DNA of 64,000 nt, taken from JAUZPB01 sp050262615 (GTDB lineage: Bacteria; Bacteroidota; Ignavibacteria; Ignavibacteriales; SURF-24). Below, one piece after another: positions 33,229 through 42,215 of this stretch (its first letter is position 1; each line of letters opens with the position of its first letter). The stretch covers positions 3,610 to 67,609 of the forward strand of contig JBLNEL010000329.1 in NCBI GenBank assembly GCA_050262615.1. Direction: 5' to 3'. The notes beneath the pieces were generated by a model, which did not search any database, had not been told where the DNA came from, and worked only from the letters and a program-made list of their open reading frames with translations. The position numbers and the translations under genes are program-made.

Positions 33229-34602
33229 ATGGCTAAAAAAATTGTTGTACTTGGTGCAGGGATTTCCGGACTAGCTGCAGCTTACTGGCTTAAAAAAGAA
33301 GGACTCGAGGTAATTGTTCTCGAGAAAAATCCTGAAGCAGGCGGGGCAATGATCAGCAGCCATGAGAATGGATACATGGTCGATTATGGTCCAAACAGCG
33401 GGCTTGAGACCACTCCTTTGATTTCGCAGCTTGTAGAAGAAGTTGGTCTTAAAGGTCAGATGATCTATGCCAACGAGGAGGGCAACAGAAGATATATTTT
33501 AAGAGACGGAGAGCTTCATGCCCTGCCGATGAGTCCGCCTGCATTTATTAAAACAAAGCTTTTTTCGACTGGAGCCAAATTAAGGTTATTTGCAGAGCCA
33601 TTTATCGGAAGGTCGGAGGACGGGTATTATCAGAGCATTTCTCAATTTGTTTCAAGGAGGCTCGGTCAGGAATTTTTAGACTATGCAATTAACCCATTTG
33701 TTGCCGGCGTATATGCCGGCAATCCGGATGAGCTGAGTGTAAAGTCGGCATTTCCGAAGCTATACAGGCTTGAGGAAAAATACGGCGGACTTATAAAGGG
33801 TATGATAAAAGGCGCAAAGGAAAGAAAGCAGCGCAACGAGGAATCGAAGCAAAGTGCAAAGATGTTCTCCTTTACAGACGGAATGCAGACATTTCCTAAG
33901 GCAATTGCCGGCAATTTAGGCGAGAGGGTTATTTTCAATGCAGAGGTTAAAAAAATAAAAAGGTCAGGGGGCTGTTACATAATAAACTACAGTCAGAACG
34001 GATCAGAGAAATTCATAGAGACTGAAGTTATAATTTCAACACTTCCTGCGCACATAGCCTGTTACTTATTTGAAGAATTTGACGACAAGCTATATGGTCA
34101 TCTGAAATCTCTATATTATCCGCCTGTAAAGGTTTTGTACCTTGGATATGAGAAGTCCTCGATCGGAAGGCCGCTTGATGGTTTTGGTTTTCTTATACCG
34201 CAAAAAGAAAAAAAGTCCTTTTTAGGGGCCATATGGAGTTCAGTAATATTTAAGAACAGGGCACCTGAAGGCATAGCGGCTTTCACCTTATTTATAGGCG
34301 GAGCGCGTTCGCCGGAGTTATTTGAAGTTGATGAAAAGCAATTAAATCAAAAAGTCCTGAGTGAATTTCATGAAATAATGAAAATTTCAAAGCCGCCGGT
34401 CTTTAAGGCCGAAAGGATGTGGCCCAAGGCAATTCCGCAGTACAATATCGGCTACATTGAGCATGAAAGGTATTTTGACCAATTTGAAGAAGCGCACAAA
34501 GGAATAATCTTAAGCGGAAATTTCAGAGGTGGAATTTCAGTCGGTGACTGCGTTAAAAATTCAGAAGCAGTTTATAAGAAAGCATTAGCATTGCTTTCGT
34601 AG
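33229..34602 (+). CDS. hemY: Protoporphyrinogen oxidase, FAD type (HemY; also called HemG in some annotations)
   Basis: 457 residues from the ATG at 33229, with GGAAAAGGAAGAG upstream; the longer TTG frame at 33196 is not needed. The FAD dinucleotide motif is VLGAGISGLAAAYW (7-20) with E at the end of the second strand (VLEKNPEAGG). Substrate and FAD regions (PNSGLETTP, DYAINPFVAGVYAGNPDELS, GIILSGNFRGGISVGDCV) match the oxygen-dependent six-electron oxidase family. It forms protoporphyrin IX. Pairing with the anaerobic HemN is common in facultative bacteria; the actual electron acceptor here is not known. Confidence 0.92.
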   Translation: MAKKIVVLGAGISGLAAAYWLKKEGLEVIVLEKNPEAGGAMISSHENGYMVDYGPNSGLETTPLISQLVEEVGLKGQMIYANEEGNRRYILRDGELHALPMSPPAFIKTKLFSTGAKLRLFAEPFIGRSEDGYYQSISQFVSRRLGQEFLDYAINPFVAGVYAGNPDELSVKSAFPKLYRLEEKYGGLIKGMIKGAKERKQRNEESKQSAKMFSFTDGMQTFPKAIAGNLGERVIFNAEVKKIKRSGGCYIINYSQNGSEKFIETEVIISTLPAHIACYLFEEFDDKLYGHLKSLYYPPVKVLYLGYEKSSIGRPLDGFGFLIPQKEKKSFLGAIWSSVIFKNRAPEGIAAFTLFIGGARSPELFEVDEKQLNQKVLSEFHEIMKISKPPVFKAERMWPKAIPQYNIGYIEHERYFDQFEEAHKGIILSGNFRGGISVGDCVKNSEAVYKKALALLS

Positions 34603-34693
34603 TATAAGATTTAAGAGTGCAGAGTACACAATTACTTAAATATTAATTATAATAAAGATAAATTTTACATTATACATTTTAGGTGAAACAAAA

Positions 34694-35680
34694 ATGGCTA
34701 ATTATCCAACAAAAAGATTAAGGCGTCTGCGTTATAATCCAGTGATCCGGGATATGATCAGGGAAACAAGTCTTGAGAAAAATGATCTGATTTATCCGCT
34801 TTTTGTCGTTCATGGCAAGAACGTTAAAAACGAGATAAAGTCAATGCCCGGGGTATATCAGTTATCGATTGATCTTCTGATCGAAGAATGCAGGGAAGTT
34901 AAATCCTTAGGTATTCCCGCGGTACTTCTTTTTGGTATTCCAGCGCACAAGGATGAAAAAGGAAGCGAGGCATATGATCCAAATGGAATTATTCAGCAGG
35001 CAGTCAGGGCAATAAAGGAAAGCGTTCCGGGACTGCTTGTTATTACAGATGTTTGTCTATGTGAATACACTTCTCATGGGCATTGCGGGGTCTTAAACGG
35101 TGAAGAGATATTAAATGATGAGACAGTTTCGCTGCTTGCAAAAGAAGCTGTTTCGCATGCTGAAGCAGGAGCTGATATAATAGCTCCTTCAGATATGATG
35201 GACGGGCGGATTGCCTCGATCAGGAAAGCGCTTGACTATAAAGGATTCAGCAAGGTTCCAATAATGAGCTATGCAGCAAAGTATGCCTCAGGGTTTTACG
35301 GACCGTTCAGGGAGGCTGCCGAGTCGACTCCGGCCTTTGGCGACAGGCGTTCGCACCAGATGGATTCAGGAAATGCTGAAGAGGCTTTAAGGGAAGTTGA
35401 AACTGACATTGAAGAAGGTGCTGATTTTGTAATGGTGAAGCCTGCCGGGGCATATCTGGATATTATTTACCGGGTAAAGGAGAGATTCGGACTTCCGACG
35501 GCAGCTTATCAGGTAAGCGGTGAATACTCGATGATAAAGGCAGCTTCAAAGCTTGGCTGGATAGATGAAGAAAGAGTAATGGTTGAATCTGTAATGGCAA
35601 TAAAGCGTGCCGGAGCAGATATCATACTTACCTATTTTGCCAAGGATATTGCAAGATACATAGATAAGGCCAGAAAATAG
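34694..35680 (+). CDS. hemB: Porphobilinogen synthase (delta-aminolevulinate dehydratase)
   Basis: 328 residues. The zinc-binding cysteine set C121, C123 and C131 in DVCLCEYTSHGHCG marks a zinc-dependent enzyme. The two Schiff-base lysines lie in PIMSYAAKYASGFYGPFR and DFVMVKPAGAYLD. It condenses two 5-aminolevulinates to porphobilinogen, an early step, yet it is the last gene of the operon. The ATG has AGGTG upstream. A hairpin terminator follows about 75 nt after the stop. Confidence 0.96.
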   Translation: MANYPTKRLRRLRYNPVIRDMIRETSLEKNDLIYPLFVVHGKNVKNEIKSMPGVYQLSIDLLIEECREVKSLGIPAVLLFGIPAHKDEKGSEAYDPNGIIQQAVRAIKESVPGLLVITDVCLCEYTSHGHCGVLNGEEILNDETVSLLAKEAVSHAEAGADIIAPSDMMDGRIASIRKALDYKGFSKVPIMSYAAKYASGFYGPFREAAESTPAFGDRRSHQMDSGNAEEALREVETDIEEGADFVMVKPAGAYLDIIYRVKERFGLPTAAYQVSGEYSMIKAASKLGWIDEERVMVESVMAIKRAGADIILTYFAKDIARYIDKARK

Positions 35681-36115
35681 AAGCTTAAGATAATTGCAGT
35701 TAAAAGTTTCAGCTAGTGGAAAACTAAGTCCGGTAAAAGATAAGTGCAATTTTAATAAAAAGCAGGGCGGAAGATAGTATTTTTCAGCCCTGCTCTTTAC
35801 ATGTAAAACTTTCCTATTTAATTCAGATCCCATTCAGACAAAAAGATCATTTAGTTACAAAGTGCAGCTTTGCTGGTGAATTCTTTTATATTAAACTTCA
35901 TGCCCTTTTATAATTTGATTTACTTTGCGCCTGAAAATTGATAAATTTAGCTAAATAAGAGCACATAGATGCTTTTGCTCCAGCCGGAAACTATAATAGA
36001 ATCATTATCCAATATTATTGGAACAATTAATGTAACTTATTAAAAAGTAAAATCATTCTGTATATCTTCAGGGAAGCTTAATATTAAGCTTTAGACGTTT
36101 TACTGGAAGGAGGTC
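35681..36115. other. 435-bp intergenic region after the haem operon
   Basis: Contains the operon terminator and then AT-rich sequence with no ORF. GAAGGAGG is very close (2 nt) to the next ATG. Confidence 0.5.
35758..35800 (+). terminator. Haem operon terminator
   Basis: Stem AGCAGGGC (35761-35768) / GCCCTGCT (35787-35794) with an 18-nt loop. The T-run on the plus strand is weak (CTTTAC), while A-runs before the stem make it strong on the minus strand. Confidence 0.6.
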
Positions 36116-38800
36116 ATGGAGAAAGAGTTTGTCCAGGTCCTTTTAATTGAAGACAATCTGGGTGATGCTAAATTCATAAATGAAATGATAAATGAAAGCC
36201 GGGATTTTCATTTCAGGTTGGATCATGCATTCAGGCTATCGAGCGGATTGGAGTTTATACAAAAGAAGAAGTATGATGTTATTCTTTTGGATTTAGGTCT
36301 TCCTGACAGTTTTGGTCTGGAGACGCTCCAGGAGGTACATTCGGCAGCTGAAAGAATCCCGATTGTTATTATGACAGGCTTAGATGACGAAGAGCTTGGA
36401 CTTAAGGCTGTGCAGCTAGGAGCGCAGGACTATATTGTAAAACTTCAAATTGATACCAATCTATTAGTTCGTTCCATCCGGTATGCAATTGAGCGAAAAA
36501 AAATCTCACAGAATCTGGCAGAAAGTCAGGCAAATCTTGCAGAAGCGCAGAAACTGGCGCGAATCGGCAACTATGAAGTTTCAATAAACGGCGAATGGGT
36601 TTCCGGATCAGAGGAGGCCTACAGGATATTCGGGCGTGACCGGTCAATGCATTTGTCCAATCTGGATGAATATATAAAAAATATCATTCATCCAGAAGAC
36701 CAGGAAGATGTAAAGTGCATGATAGAAAAAGTAAAAAGTGAAAAGGTTTCTGTAAGTTTTGATTTCAGGGCCATATTGCCCAATGGAGGGGTAAAATACG
36801 TACATAATATTATACGTCCGGTTATAGAAAATTCCGGAGAAATAGTAAGATTTTTCGGAATTGTAATGGACGTTACAGAGCAAAAGCTCAGCCAGAAAGC
36901 TCTGGTAGAAAGCGAAGAGATCACGCGTGCAGTTTTTGAGCAGGCTGCCGTAGGGATTGTTCTGGTTTTACCCAACAAAAGGATATTTAATGTAAACGAA
37001 AGGTTCTGTCAGATTACGGGGTATTCGAGAGAAGAGCTTTTAAAGTTGACATTTGTTCAGATAACTCACCCTGAAGACCAGCAGAAGGATCTGGATTTTC
37101 TAGAGAAGATCTTTGAAAAAGAGATAAGTGCATTTTCGACGGAAAAAAGATATATCAGAAAAGACGGATTTTATATTTGGGTAAACCTGACTGTTTCGCC
37201 TATTTACGGTTCAAACGGGGAGCTGAAGTATTATCTTGGAGTAATTCAGGATATAACCGAGCGCAGGTGGGCAGAAGAGGCGCGACTGCAGAGTGAAGAG
37301 ACGGCGCATGCTTTTATGAATGCCATAACCGATTCAGCCTTAATCACAGACCTTTCAGGGTTAATAATTTCAGCAAATGAAACCGCTGCTAAGAGGTCCG
37401 GCAGAACTTCAGACAGGTACATTGGCACCAACTACTTTGATTATCTTCCAGAGGAGTTAGCCCATGACAGGCGAAAGCGGATAGAGCAGATCCTAATAAC
37501 GCGTAAGCCAATCAGATTTGAAGATGAAAGGTCAGGCAGAACGATAGACAATATTTTTTATCCGATCTTTGATTCCAGAGGAGAGGTAACAAGGGTTGCA
37601 ATACTAGCTATAGATGTTACAGAACGTAAAGTAATTGAAACTGCTTTGCGTGAATCCGAGCAAAGGCTCTCGACAGTCTTCAAGGAATCCCCCTCACCGA
37701 TAGCAATACTCAGATTAAGAGACAATGTTTTCCTGGATGTAAATGCAGCATTTGAAAATATGACAGGCTTCAGTTCCAGTGAAATTTTAAATAAAGATAT
37801 GACAAAGTTCAAGATGTTCAGCAATCAGCAGGACAGGCTAAGAATTTTTGAAATGATAAAAAATCAAGGAGAGATCCGTAACTACGAAACCAATCTGATA
37901 GTCAGAGATGGAAGGATTGTAACAGGATTACTCTCTGAGATAAAAATTGTTGTAAATGGTGAAGAAAGTCTGGTCATTGTTGTACATGATATTACAGAAC
38001 GAAAGAAAGCCTTAGAGCAGATAGAAAGATATGTTGAAGAGCTTAAAGGCAACAAAGATCTACTTGAAGAAAGTGCTCGCGAGCTTTCGATGCTTAACAG
38101 GAAGTTAAATGAGTCAAATGTCAATAAGGATAAATTCTTTTCAATTTTAGCACATGATCTGAGGAGTCCTTTTTCAGCGCTGCTTGGTTTTGCCGAGTTT
38201 TTAACGAATCATCTTGATGAGCTTTCGCAGGATGAAGTAAGGGACTTTTCGCAAAGGATCTACAGATCGCTTAACAATCTATTTAAGCTAATTGAAAACC
38301 TTCTGCAATGGTCAAGGATACAGACAGGAAGAATAGACTACTCGCCTGCTATTTTTGATCTGCACAATCTGGCAGTTGAGATACTTGATGTTTATCATGT
38401 AAATATTACGCAGAAGGCACTGAATGTTATTAATCAGATCGCTCAGGGCACGCTGGTTTTTGCCGACAGGGATATGATTGATTCAGTAGTTGCAAATCTG
38501 CTTTCAAATGCCATAAAATTTACTCCTCATGGCGGAAGGATAATACTTGAGGCCAGAGCTTTTGACAGTCATTATCAGGTAAGCGTTACTGATTCAGGTG
38601 TAGGAATAAGTGCAGAGAACCTGAAGCGGTTATTCAAGATAGAAGAGACGCTAACAACAGAAGGCACAGAGAAGGAAAAAGGCACAGGGCTGGGGCTGAT
38701 ACTCTGCAGGGAATTTATTGAAATCAATCACGGCACAATAACTGCAGAAAGCGAGCCTGGCAAATGGAGCAGGTTTACAATTACGCTGCCCCGTGCCTGA
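36116..38800 (+). CDS. Receiver-first hybrid histidine kinase with four PAS domains
   Basis: 894 residues. Receiver 5-125 with D12/D13, phospho-acceptor D59 in ILLDLGLPD and K109. Four PAS modules follow: PAS1 about 140-262 (EAQKLARIGNYEVS), PAS2 about 265-392 (QAAVGIVLVLPNKRIFNVNERF), PAS3 about 400-510 (AITDSALITDLSG) and PAS4 about 512-635 (ESPSPIAILRLRDNVFLDVN). Then a coiled-coil linker, HisKA with SILAHDLRSPFSALLGF, and HATPase with NAIKFTP, DSGVGI and GTGLGL. No transmembrane segment. The receiver is closely similar to that of the kinase at 12462, so the two are paralogues that probably share an upstream phosphate donor. Confidence 0.9.
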   Translation: MEKEFVQVLLIEDNLGDAKFINEMINESRDFHFRLDHAFRLSSGLEFIQKKKYDVILLDLGLPDSFGLETLQEVHSAAERIPIVIMTGLDDEELGLKAVQLGAQDYIVKLQIDTNLLVRSIRYAIERKKISQNLAESQANLAEAQKLARIGNYEVSINGEWVSGSEEAYRIFGRDRSMHLSNLDEYIKNIIHPEDQEDVKCMIEKVKSEKVSVSFDFRAILPNGGVKYVHNIIRPVIENSGEIVRFFGIVMDVTEQKLSQKALVESEEITRAVFEQAAVGIVLVLPNKRIFNVNERFCQITGYSREELLKLTFVQITHPEDQQKDLDFLEKIFEKEISAFSTEKRYIRKDGFYIWVNLTVSPIYGSNGELKYYLGVIQDITERRWAEEARLQSEETAHAFMNAITDSALITDLSGLIISANETAAKRSGRTSDRYIGTNYFDYLPEELAHDRRKRIEQILITRKPIRFEDERSGRTIDNIFYPIFDSRGEVTRVAILAIDVTERKVIETALRESEQRLSTVFKESPSPIAILRLRDNVFLDVNAAFENMTGFSSSEILNKDMTKFKMFSNQQDRLRIFEMIKNQGEIRNYETNLIVRDGRIVTGLLSEIKIVVNGEESLVIVVHDITERKKALEQIERYVEELKGNKDLLEESARELSMLNRKLNESNVNKDKFFSILAHDLRSPFSALLGFAEFLTNHLDELSQDEVRDFSQRIYRSLNNLFKLIENLLQWSRIQTGRIDYSPAIFDLHNLAVEILDVYHVNITQKALNVINQIAQGTLVFADRDMIDSVVANLLSNAIKFTPHGGRIILEARAFDSHYQVSVTDSGVGISAENLKRLFKIEETLTTEGTEKEKGTGLGLILCREFIEINHGTITAESEPGKWSRFTITLPRA

Positions 38801-38813
38801 CAGGGCAATTTTT
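38787..38813 (+). terminator. Weak terminator overlapping the kinase stop codon
   Basis: TGCCC / GGGCA stem enclosing the TGA stop, followed by five T residues. It is short and so uncertain. Confidence 0.4.
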
Positions 38814-38869
38814 ACCTAAGCACTTTTTCTCTTTTTAGTTTTATTTTTTATTTTCCCCTGTTCATAAAA

Positions 38870-40897
38870 TCATTTCTTTACTTTTTCCGACTTTAATTTT
38901 CCTATTCTTACATTCAGCAGCTGAACATTTGCTTTTGCAGAAGATTCAACAGCTTTTTGCTGGTTAAAGGAAGGGTCATCAGAATTAAATACAATATTCC
39001 TTTTTGCAGTGCCTTTTGCCCTGAGAGTTCCTTTTACGATCAATTTTGAATCATTCAGGAAATTTAGTTGTGTTCCGGGTTTAATATTTAGTGAAACATT
39101 TTCAGGCACAATAAGGTTGCTGCCAATAGCAGCATTTCCACTTATTTCAGAATCAGAAGTAAGATTCCCCTCCCAGTAATTAAAGAAGACGCGAGCAGAC
39201 ATATAGTTACTTTCCTGTTTTATATCTGTTACTGCGATATGAGTAGGTGCGGGTTTTTCATTTCCAGAAGATCCATAGCTGCCTCCCCAGGATTTAGTTG
39301 AAGGCAAAGAAGCATCTGAGAATTTATTGCTTATATGTCCTTTTACCTCTTTATCAGAAAAGAAGTCTGATCTAAGACTTTGCAGGCGCGGAAAAATCTT
39401 TTTATCCTTAGGGTACCATTGCCAGTCGAGGCCTTTTGTAGTTATTTCCCAATAAGATCTTCCGCCGTCGGGCAGATACTTATAGACCCATTGTCCGCCG
39501 GACACATTTTCAAGTTTATCATCATCGAGGTAGTCATTTTCACCTGAAAAAACGCCATTCCAGTTCTTAGGGCGTTTATAATCCCTCGGGTAGTCGTCCT
39601 TTGGCAGCGGATTGCCGTAGAAGCCGTTATAAGGGACGGCGGTTTCAAGGTCTATCAGGTTATCTGAGAAGACATTAACAAGGGGTGTTATTTCCTTAAC
39701 ATGCCAGATGAGCATGCCTTTATTATATCCGCCCAAGGGGTATTCGTCGTAATTACTGGAGTTTTTATCAAATTCAGTGGCATTATGAAACTCCAGTAGA
39801 AAATATTCATCGAGTCCTGCGGAATATTTTTCCTTTATCATAATCTTTACAATTCTTCTAAAGCCCTGTTTAATTTTATCATCTGACAATGGGTAGTTCA
39901 CGTCAGAGAGTTTAACCGTATTATACTGTTTATAATTTTCCGAATTAATAGTAAGTATCTCTTCCGGGCGTATCCATCCCAAGAAAATCAGGTCGTGTGA
40001 GATCACAGGCGGGAGTCCATAGAGTGAATGCTGCGACATCACAGTAGAGTTATGGTACATCATATCATAGCCATAGAGGAGGTTCGAGTGCCCCTCGCCT
40101 GCTTCAAGGTCAAATCCCCTGTCGGGGAATCCAATAAATCCTTTAGGAGCGCCGGCGAGTTTACCCAATATATGCATTCTTTCGTGGGCGATAGCATTTA
40201 CATCTCTTTGAATACTAACAGGGCCGCGGTAATAGACCTTATTATCGGGTCCTTTAATTTCAGTATCCCATTGGACCGTGCCGCCGTGGAGAGTATTGAA
40301 TTCATTTTTATTTATTCCAGTAAAAACAAAATGAATAGCTTTTACCTCATCGAAGGCATTTTTATTATCCTTATAGATCTGTTCAGCAGCCTGTCCAGTC
40401 ATTTCCAGCCAGTTATTCCAGATGACGTCATCGGCCGATTTAGCTTTATCGATCCACGTCTGCAAATTATCCTTAGTAGTGTAGACTTTATTATCACTTC
40501 GTTTAAGGAAGTCAAACTGAATATCATATCTTCGGCCCGAGTAGACGCTGAAGAAGTGGTTTAGTGCCGGTTTATACCACAGATCTACAGGTATAGAGCC
40601 GCCGTGGGAATTAATATAGTCAGTAAGAAGAGTTCCATCGGGAAAGGCTCCCGGAAGAGGAAACTTTTCATCCTTATTTTTCAGTACCGGATAAGACTGA
40701 TCGCGGTCGGGGAAGCCCATAATAATTACAAGTTCCCTGCTTTTTCCTACAAGGCTAATAGTTTTTTCGATTGTTTTAGACAGCGCTTTCTTTGATTTTT
40801 TAGTCTGCTGCGGGAACAGGCATGGACTAGTTCCTATATTAGCGCTAAAGAAAAGAAAGGCCAACAGAATTAAATATTTTCCCATTTTCATTCTCAT
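38870..40897 (-). CDS. Secreted M6-like zinc metalloprotease-domain protein
   Basis: 675 residues with a signal peptide (hydrophobic 8-20). The core holds a zincin motif H238-ERM-H242 within AIAHERMHILG, which fits HExxHxxG. Following segments AGEGHSNLLYGYDMMYHNS and GLPPVISHDLIFLGWI resemble the region after the active site in M6 peptidases (immune inhibitor A type), where a DxM turn and the domain end are found. The C-terminal ~100 residues (LNIKPGTQLNFLNDSKLIVKG) look like short beta-helix turns. No T9SS motif is present. Probably an extracellular protease; the substrate is unknown. It is divergent from the ArsR-type gene. Confidence 0.65.
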   Translation of the reverse strand: MRMKMGKYLILLAFLFFSANIGTSPCLFPQQTKKSKKALSKTIEKTISLVGKSRELVIIMGFPDRDQSYPVLKNKDEKFPLPGAFPDGTLLTDYINSHGGSIPVDLWYKPALNHFFSVYSGRRYDIQFDFLKRSDNKVYTTKDNLQTWIDKAKSADDVIWNNWLEMTGQAAEQIYKDNKNAFDEVKAIHFVFTGINKNEFNTLHGGTVQWDTEIKGPDNKVYYRGPVSIQRDVNAIAHERMHILGKLAGAPKGFIGFPDRGFDLEAGEGHSNLLYGYDMMYHNSTVMSQHSLYGLPPVISHDLIFLGWIRPEEILTINSENYKQYNTVKLSDVNYPLSDDKIKQGFRRIVKIMIKEKYSAGLDEYFLLEFHNATEFDKNSSNYDEYPLGGYNKGMLIWHVKEITPLVNVFSDNLIDLETAVPYNGFYGNPLPKDDYPRDYKRPKNWNGVFSGENDYLDDDKLENVSGGQWVYKYLPDGGRSYWEITTKGLDWQWYPKDKKIFPRLQSLRSDFFSDKEVKGHISNKFSDASLPSTKSWGGSYGSSGNEKPAPTHIAVTDIKQESNYMSARVFFNYWEGNLTSDSEISGNAAIGSNLIVPENVSLNIKPGTQLNFLNDSKLIVKGTLRAKGTAKRNIVFNSDDPSFNQQKAVESSAKANVQLLNVRIGKLKSEKVKK

Positions 40898-41005
40898 TAA
40901 CTGGATTACTTATAATTTATTCGAATAAATCTGCCGGTGCAACAGATTTATGAAGCAGGAACAGAAAAGAGGCATATAAAACTATTTCGATAAACATAAA
41001 AATAA

Positions 41006-41037
41006 TTTGGATCCGGCAGAAAAATATCTTATATTTG
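41006..41037 (+). promoter_or_regulatory. Predicted promoter of the ArsR-DUF2087-GIY-YIG gene
   Basis: TTTG at 41006-41009, 20-nt spacer, then TATATTTG at 41030-41037. Both boxes match the Bacteroidota consensus exactly, about 58 nt before the ATG. Confidence 0.6.
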
Positions 41038-41038
41038 T

Positions 41039-41054
41039 TTCGATAGATATCGAA
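41039..41054. promoter_or_regulatory. Palindromic operator candidate
   Basis: TTCGATA-GA-TATCGAA, a perfect inverted repeat with 7-bp arms, directly after the -7 box. A further half-site (TTTCGATAAA) lies at about 40985. The position is right for autorepression by the ArsR-type domain encoded next. Confidence 0.6.
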
Positions 41055-41094
41055 TTAATGTTGAAAAAAATCAAAATAAAAGAAATCAGTATAT

Positions 41095-42114
41095 ATGGAA
41101 ATAAGTGAAAGCATAAGTATAATGAAAGCGCTCGGTGATTCCTCGAGGCTGCTGATAATAAATTCCCTAATGGAGAAGCCGCAGTATTTAGAAGAGATAG
41201 CCGAAAGGCTGAATCTGGCAGTATCGACAGTATCTTTTCATATGAAAAAGCTGGAGTCAGCAGGGCTGGTCAATAAGAAAAAGGAGCAGTATTACGCTGT
41301 TTTCCATATAAATGAAAATATATTTCATAGTACGCTTAAGGACTTAGTCTCGTTTGATAATGCTGAAAAAGCAATGCAGGATAAGAGGATGCTTGAATAC
41401 CGCAACAAGGTAATTCAGACATATTTTGAAAATGGAAAGCTTATCCGGATACCCTCTCAGCATAAAAAAAGGTTAATCATTTTAGATGAGATAATAAAGA
41501 TCTTTGAAAAAGACAGGACATATCCGGAGAAGGAAGTTGACAGTCTGTTAGAAGCAATAAATGATGATTACTGTTCAATCAGGCGGTATTTTATTGACGA
41601 AGGGATGATGAAAAGAGAGAAAGGGATATACCGGGTAAATCCTGATTACAGAGAAGCAATTGGAACAGAGGCAGTTAATTTCAGGGAAAAGAAAGCAAAG
41701 CCAAAAAAATCCATAACAGAAATTAATCTAAGCAAGGAAATATCGATGGATGCAATAAAAAGAAAAGAAATTATAAATAACTATAAACAGACTCCTACCC
41801 CAATGGGGGTATATCAATTAAAAAACCTGAAAAACGGAAAAATCCTAGTAGGCAGCACATATAATCTTGATGCAAGGCGCAACAGGGAGATGATGATGCT
41901 TAAGCTGAAGGCATACACAATAAAAGAGATTCAGGAAGCCTGGGATGAGCTGGGAGAGGACGGAGTTGCATTTGAAGTATTAGACCGGCTGGAGCCGAAG
42001 AAAGATGATACAGAGAACAGAAATTACAGAAAGGATCTTGAAACACTGGAAGATCTCTGGTGTGAAAAGCTTCAGCCGTATGATGAAAAGGGATACAATA
42101 AGAGGAAATTATGA
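41095..42114 (+). CDS. ArsR-type regulator with DUF2087 and GIY-YIG domains
   Basis: 339 residues in three modules. Residues 5-75: ArsR/SmtB winged helix (MKALGDSSRLLIINSLME, LNLAVSTVSFHMKKLESAGLV). Residues about 112-182: DUF2087 (LIRIPSQHKKRLIILDEI...YPEKEVDSLLEAINDDYCSIRRYFIDEGMM). Residues about 235-339: GIY-YIG nuclease-like domain with GVY at 238-240, LVG at 251-253, the R261/R262 pair and an acidic helix (LETLEDLWCEKL). The ArsR part lacks the usual CxC metal site. The gene has a perfect palindrome at its promoter. The GIY-YIG part suggests DNA contact or cleavage, but its activity is unproven. Confidence 0.85.
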   Translation: MEISESISIMKALGDSSRLLIINSLMEKPQYLEEIAERLNLAVSTVSFHMKKLESAGLVNKKKEQYYAVFHINENIFHSTLKDLVSFDNAEKAMQDKRMLEYRNKVIQTYFENGKLIRIPSQHKKRLIILDEIIKIFEKDRTYPEKEVDSLLEAINDDYCSIRRYFIDEGMMKREKGIYRVNPDYREAIGTEAVNFREKKAKPKKSITEINLSKEISMDAIKRKEIINNYKQTPTPMGVYQLKNLKNGKILVGSTYNLDARRNREMMMLKLKAYTIKEIQEAWDELGEDGVAFEVLDRLEPKKDDTENRNYRKDLETLEDLWCEKLQPYDEKGYNKRKL

Positions 42115-42215
42115 ATTATGAATTAAGAATTAAGAATACCTGCCTTCGGCAGGCAGGCCATGTCATTGGCGGGTGAGTGTAATTCTTAATTCATAATTCT
42201 TAATTCATAATTAAT
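42112..42215. repeat. Inverted-repeat element with GC hairpin core (AT arms)
   Basis: AT arms made of ATGAATTATGAATTAAGAAT on the left and its complement (AATTCTTAATTCATAATT) on the right enclose a GC-rich core CCTGCCTTCGGCAGGCAGG. It fills the whole gap between two convergent genes and overlaps their stop codons. The same parts occur at 47763-47843 and, AT arm only, at 32124-32157. Confidence 0.75.

Noticed and set aside
40028..40564. 178-codon ORF antisense to the M6-like gene
   Set aside because: A shadow frame; the minus-strand protein has signal peptide and zinc motif across the same bases.
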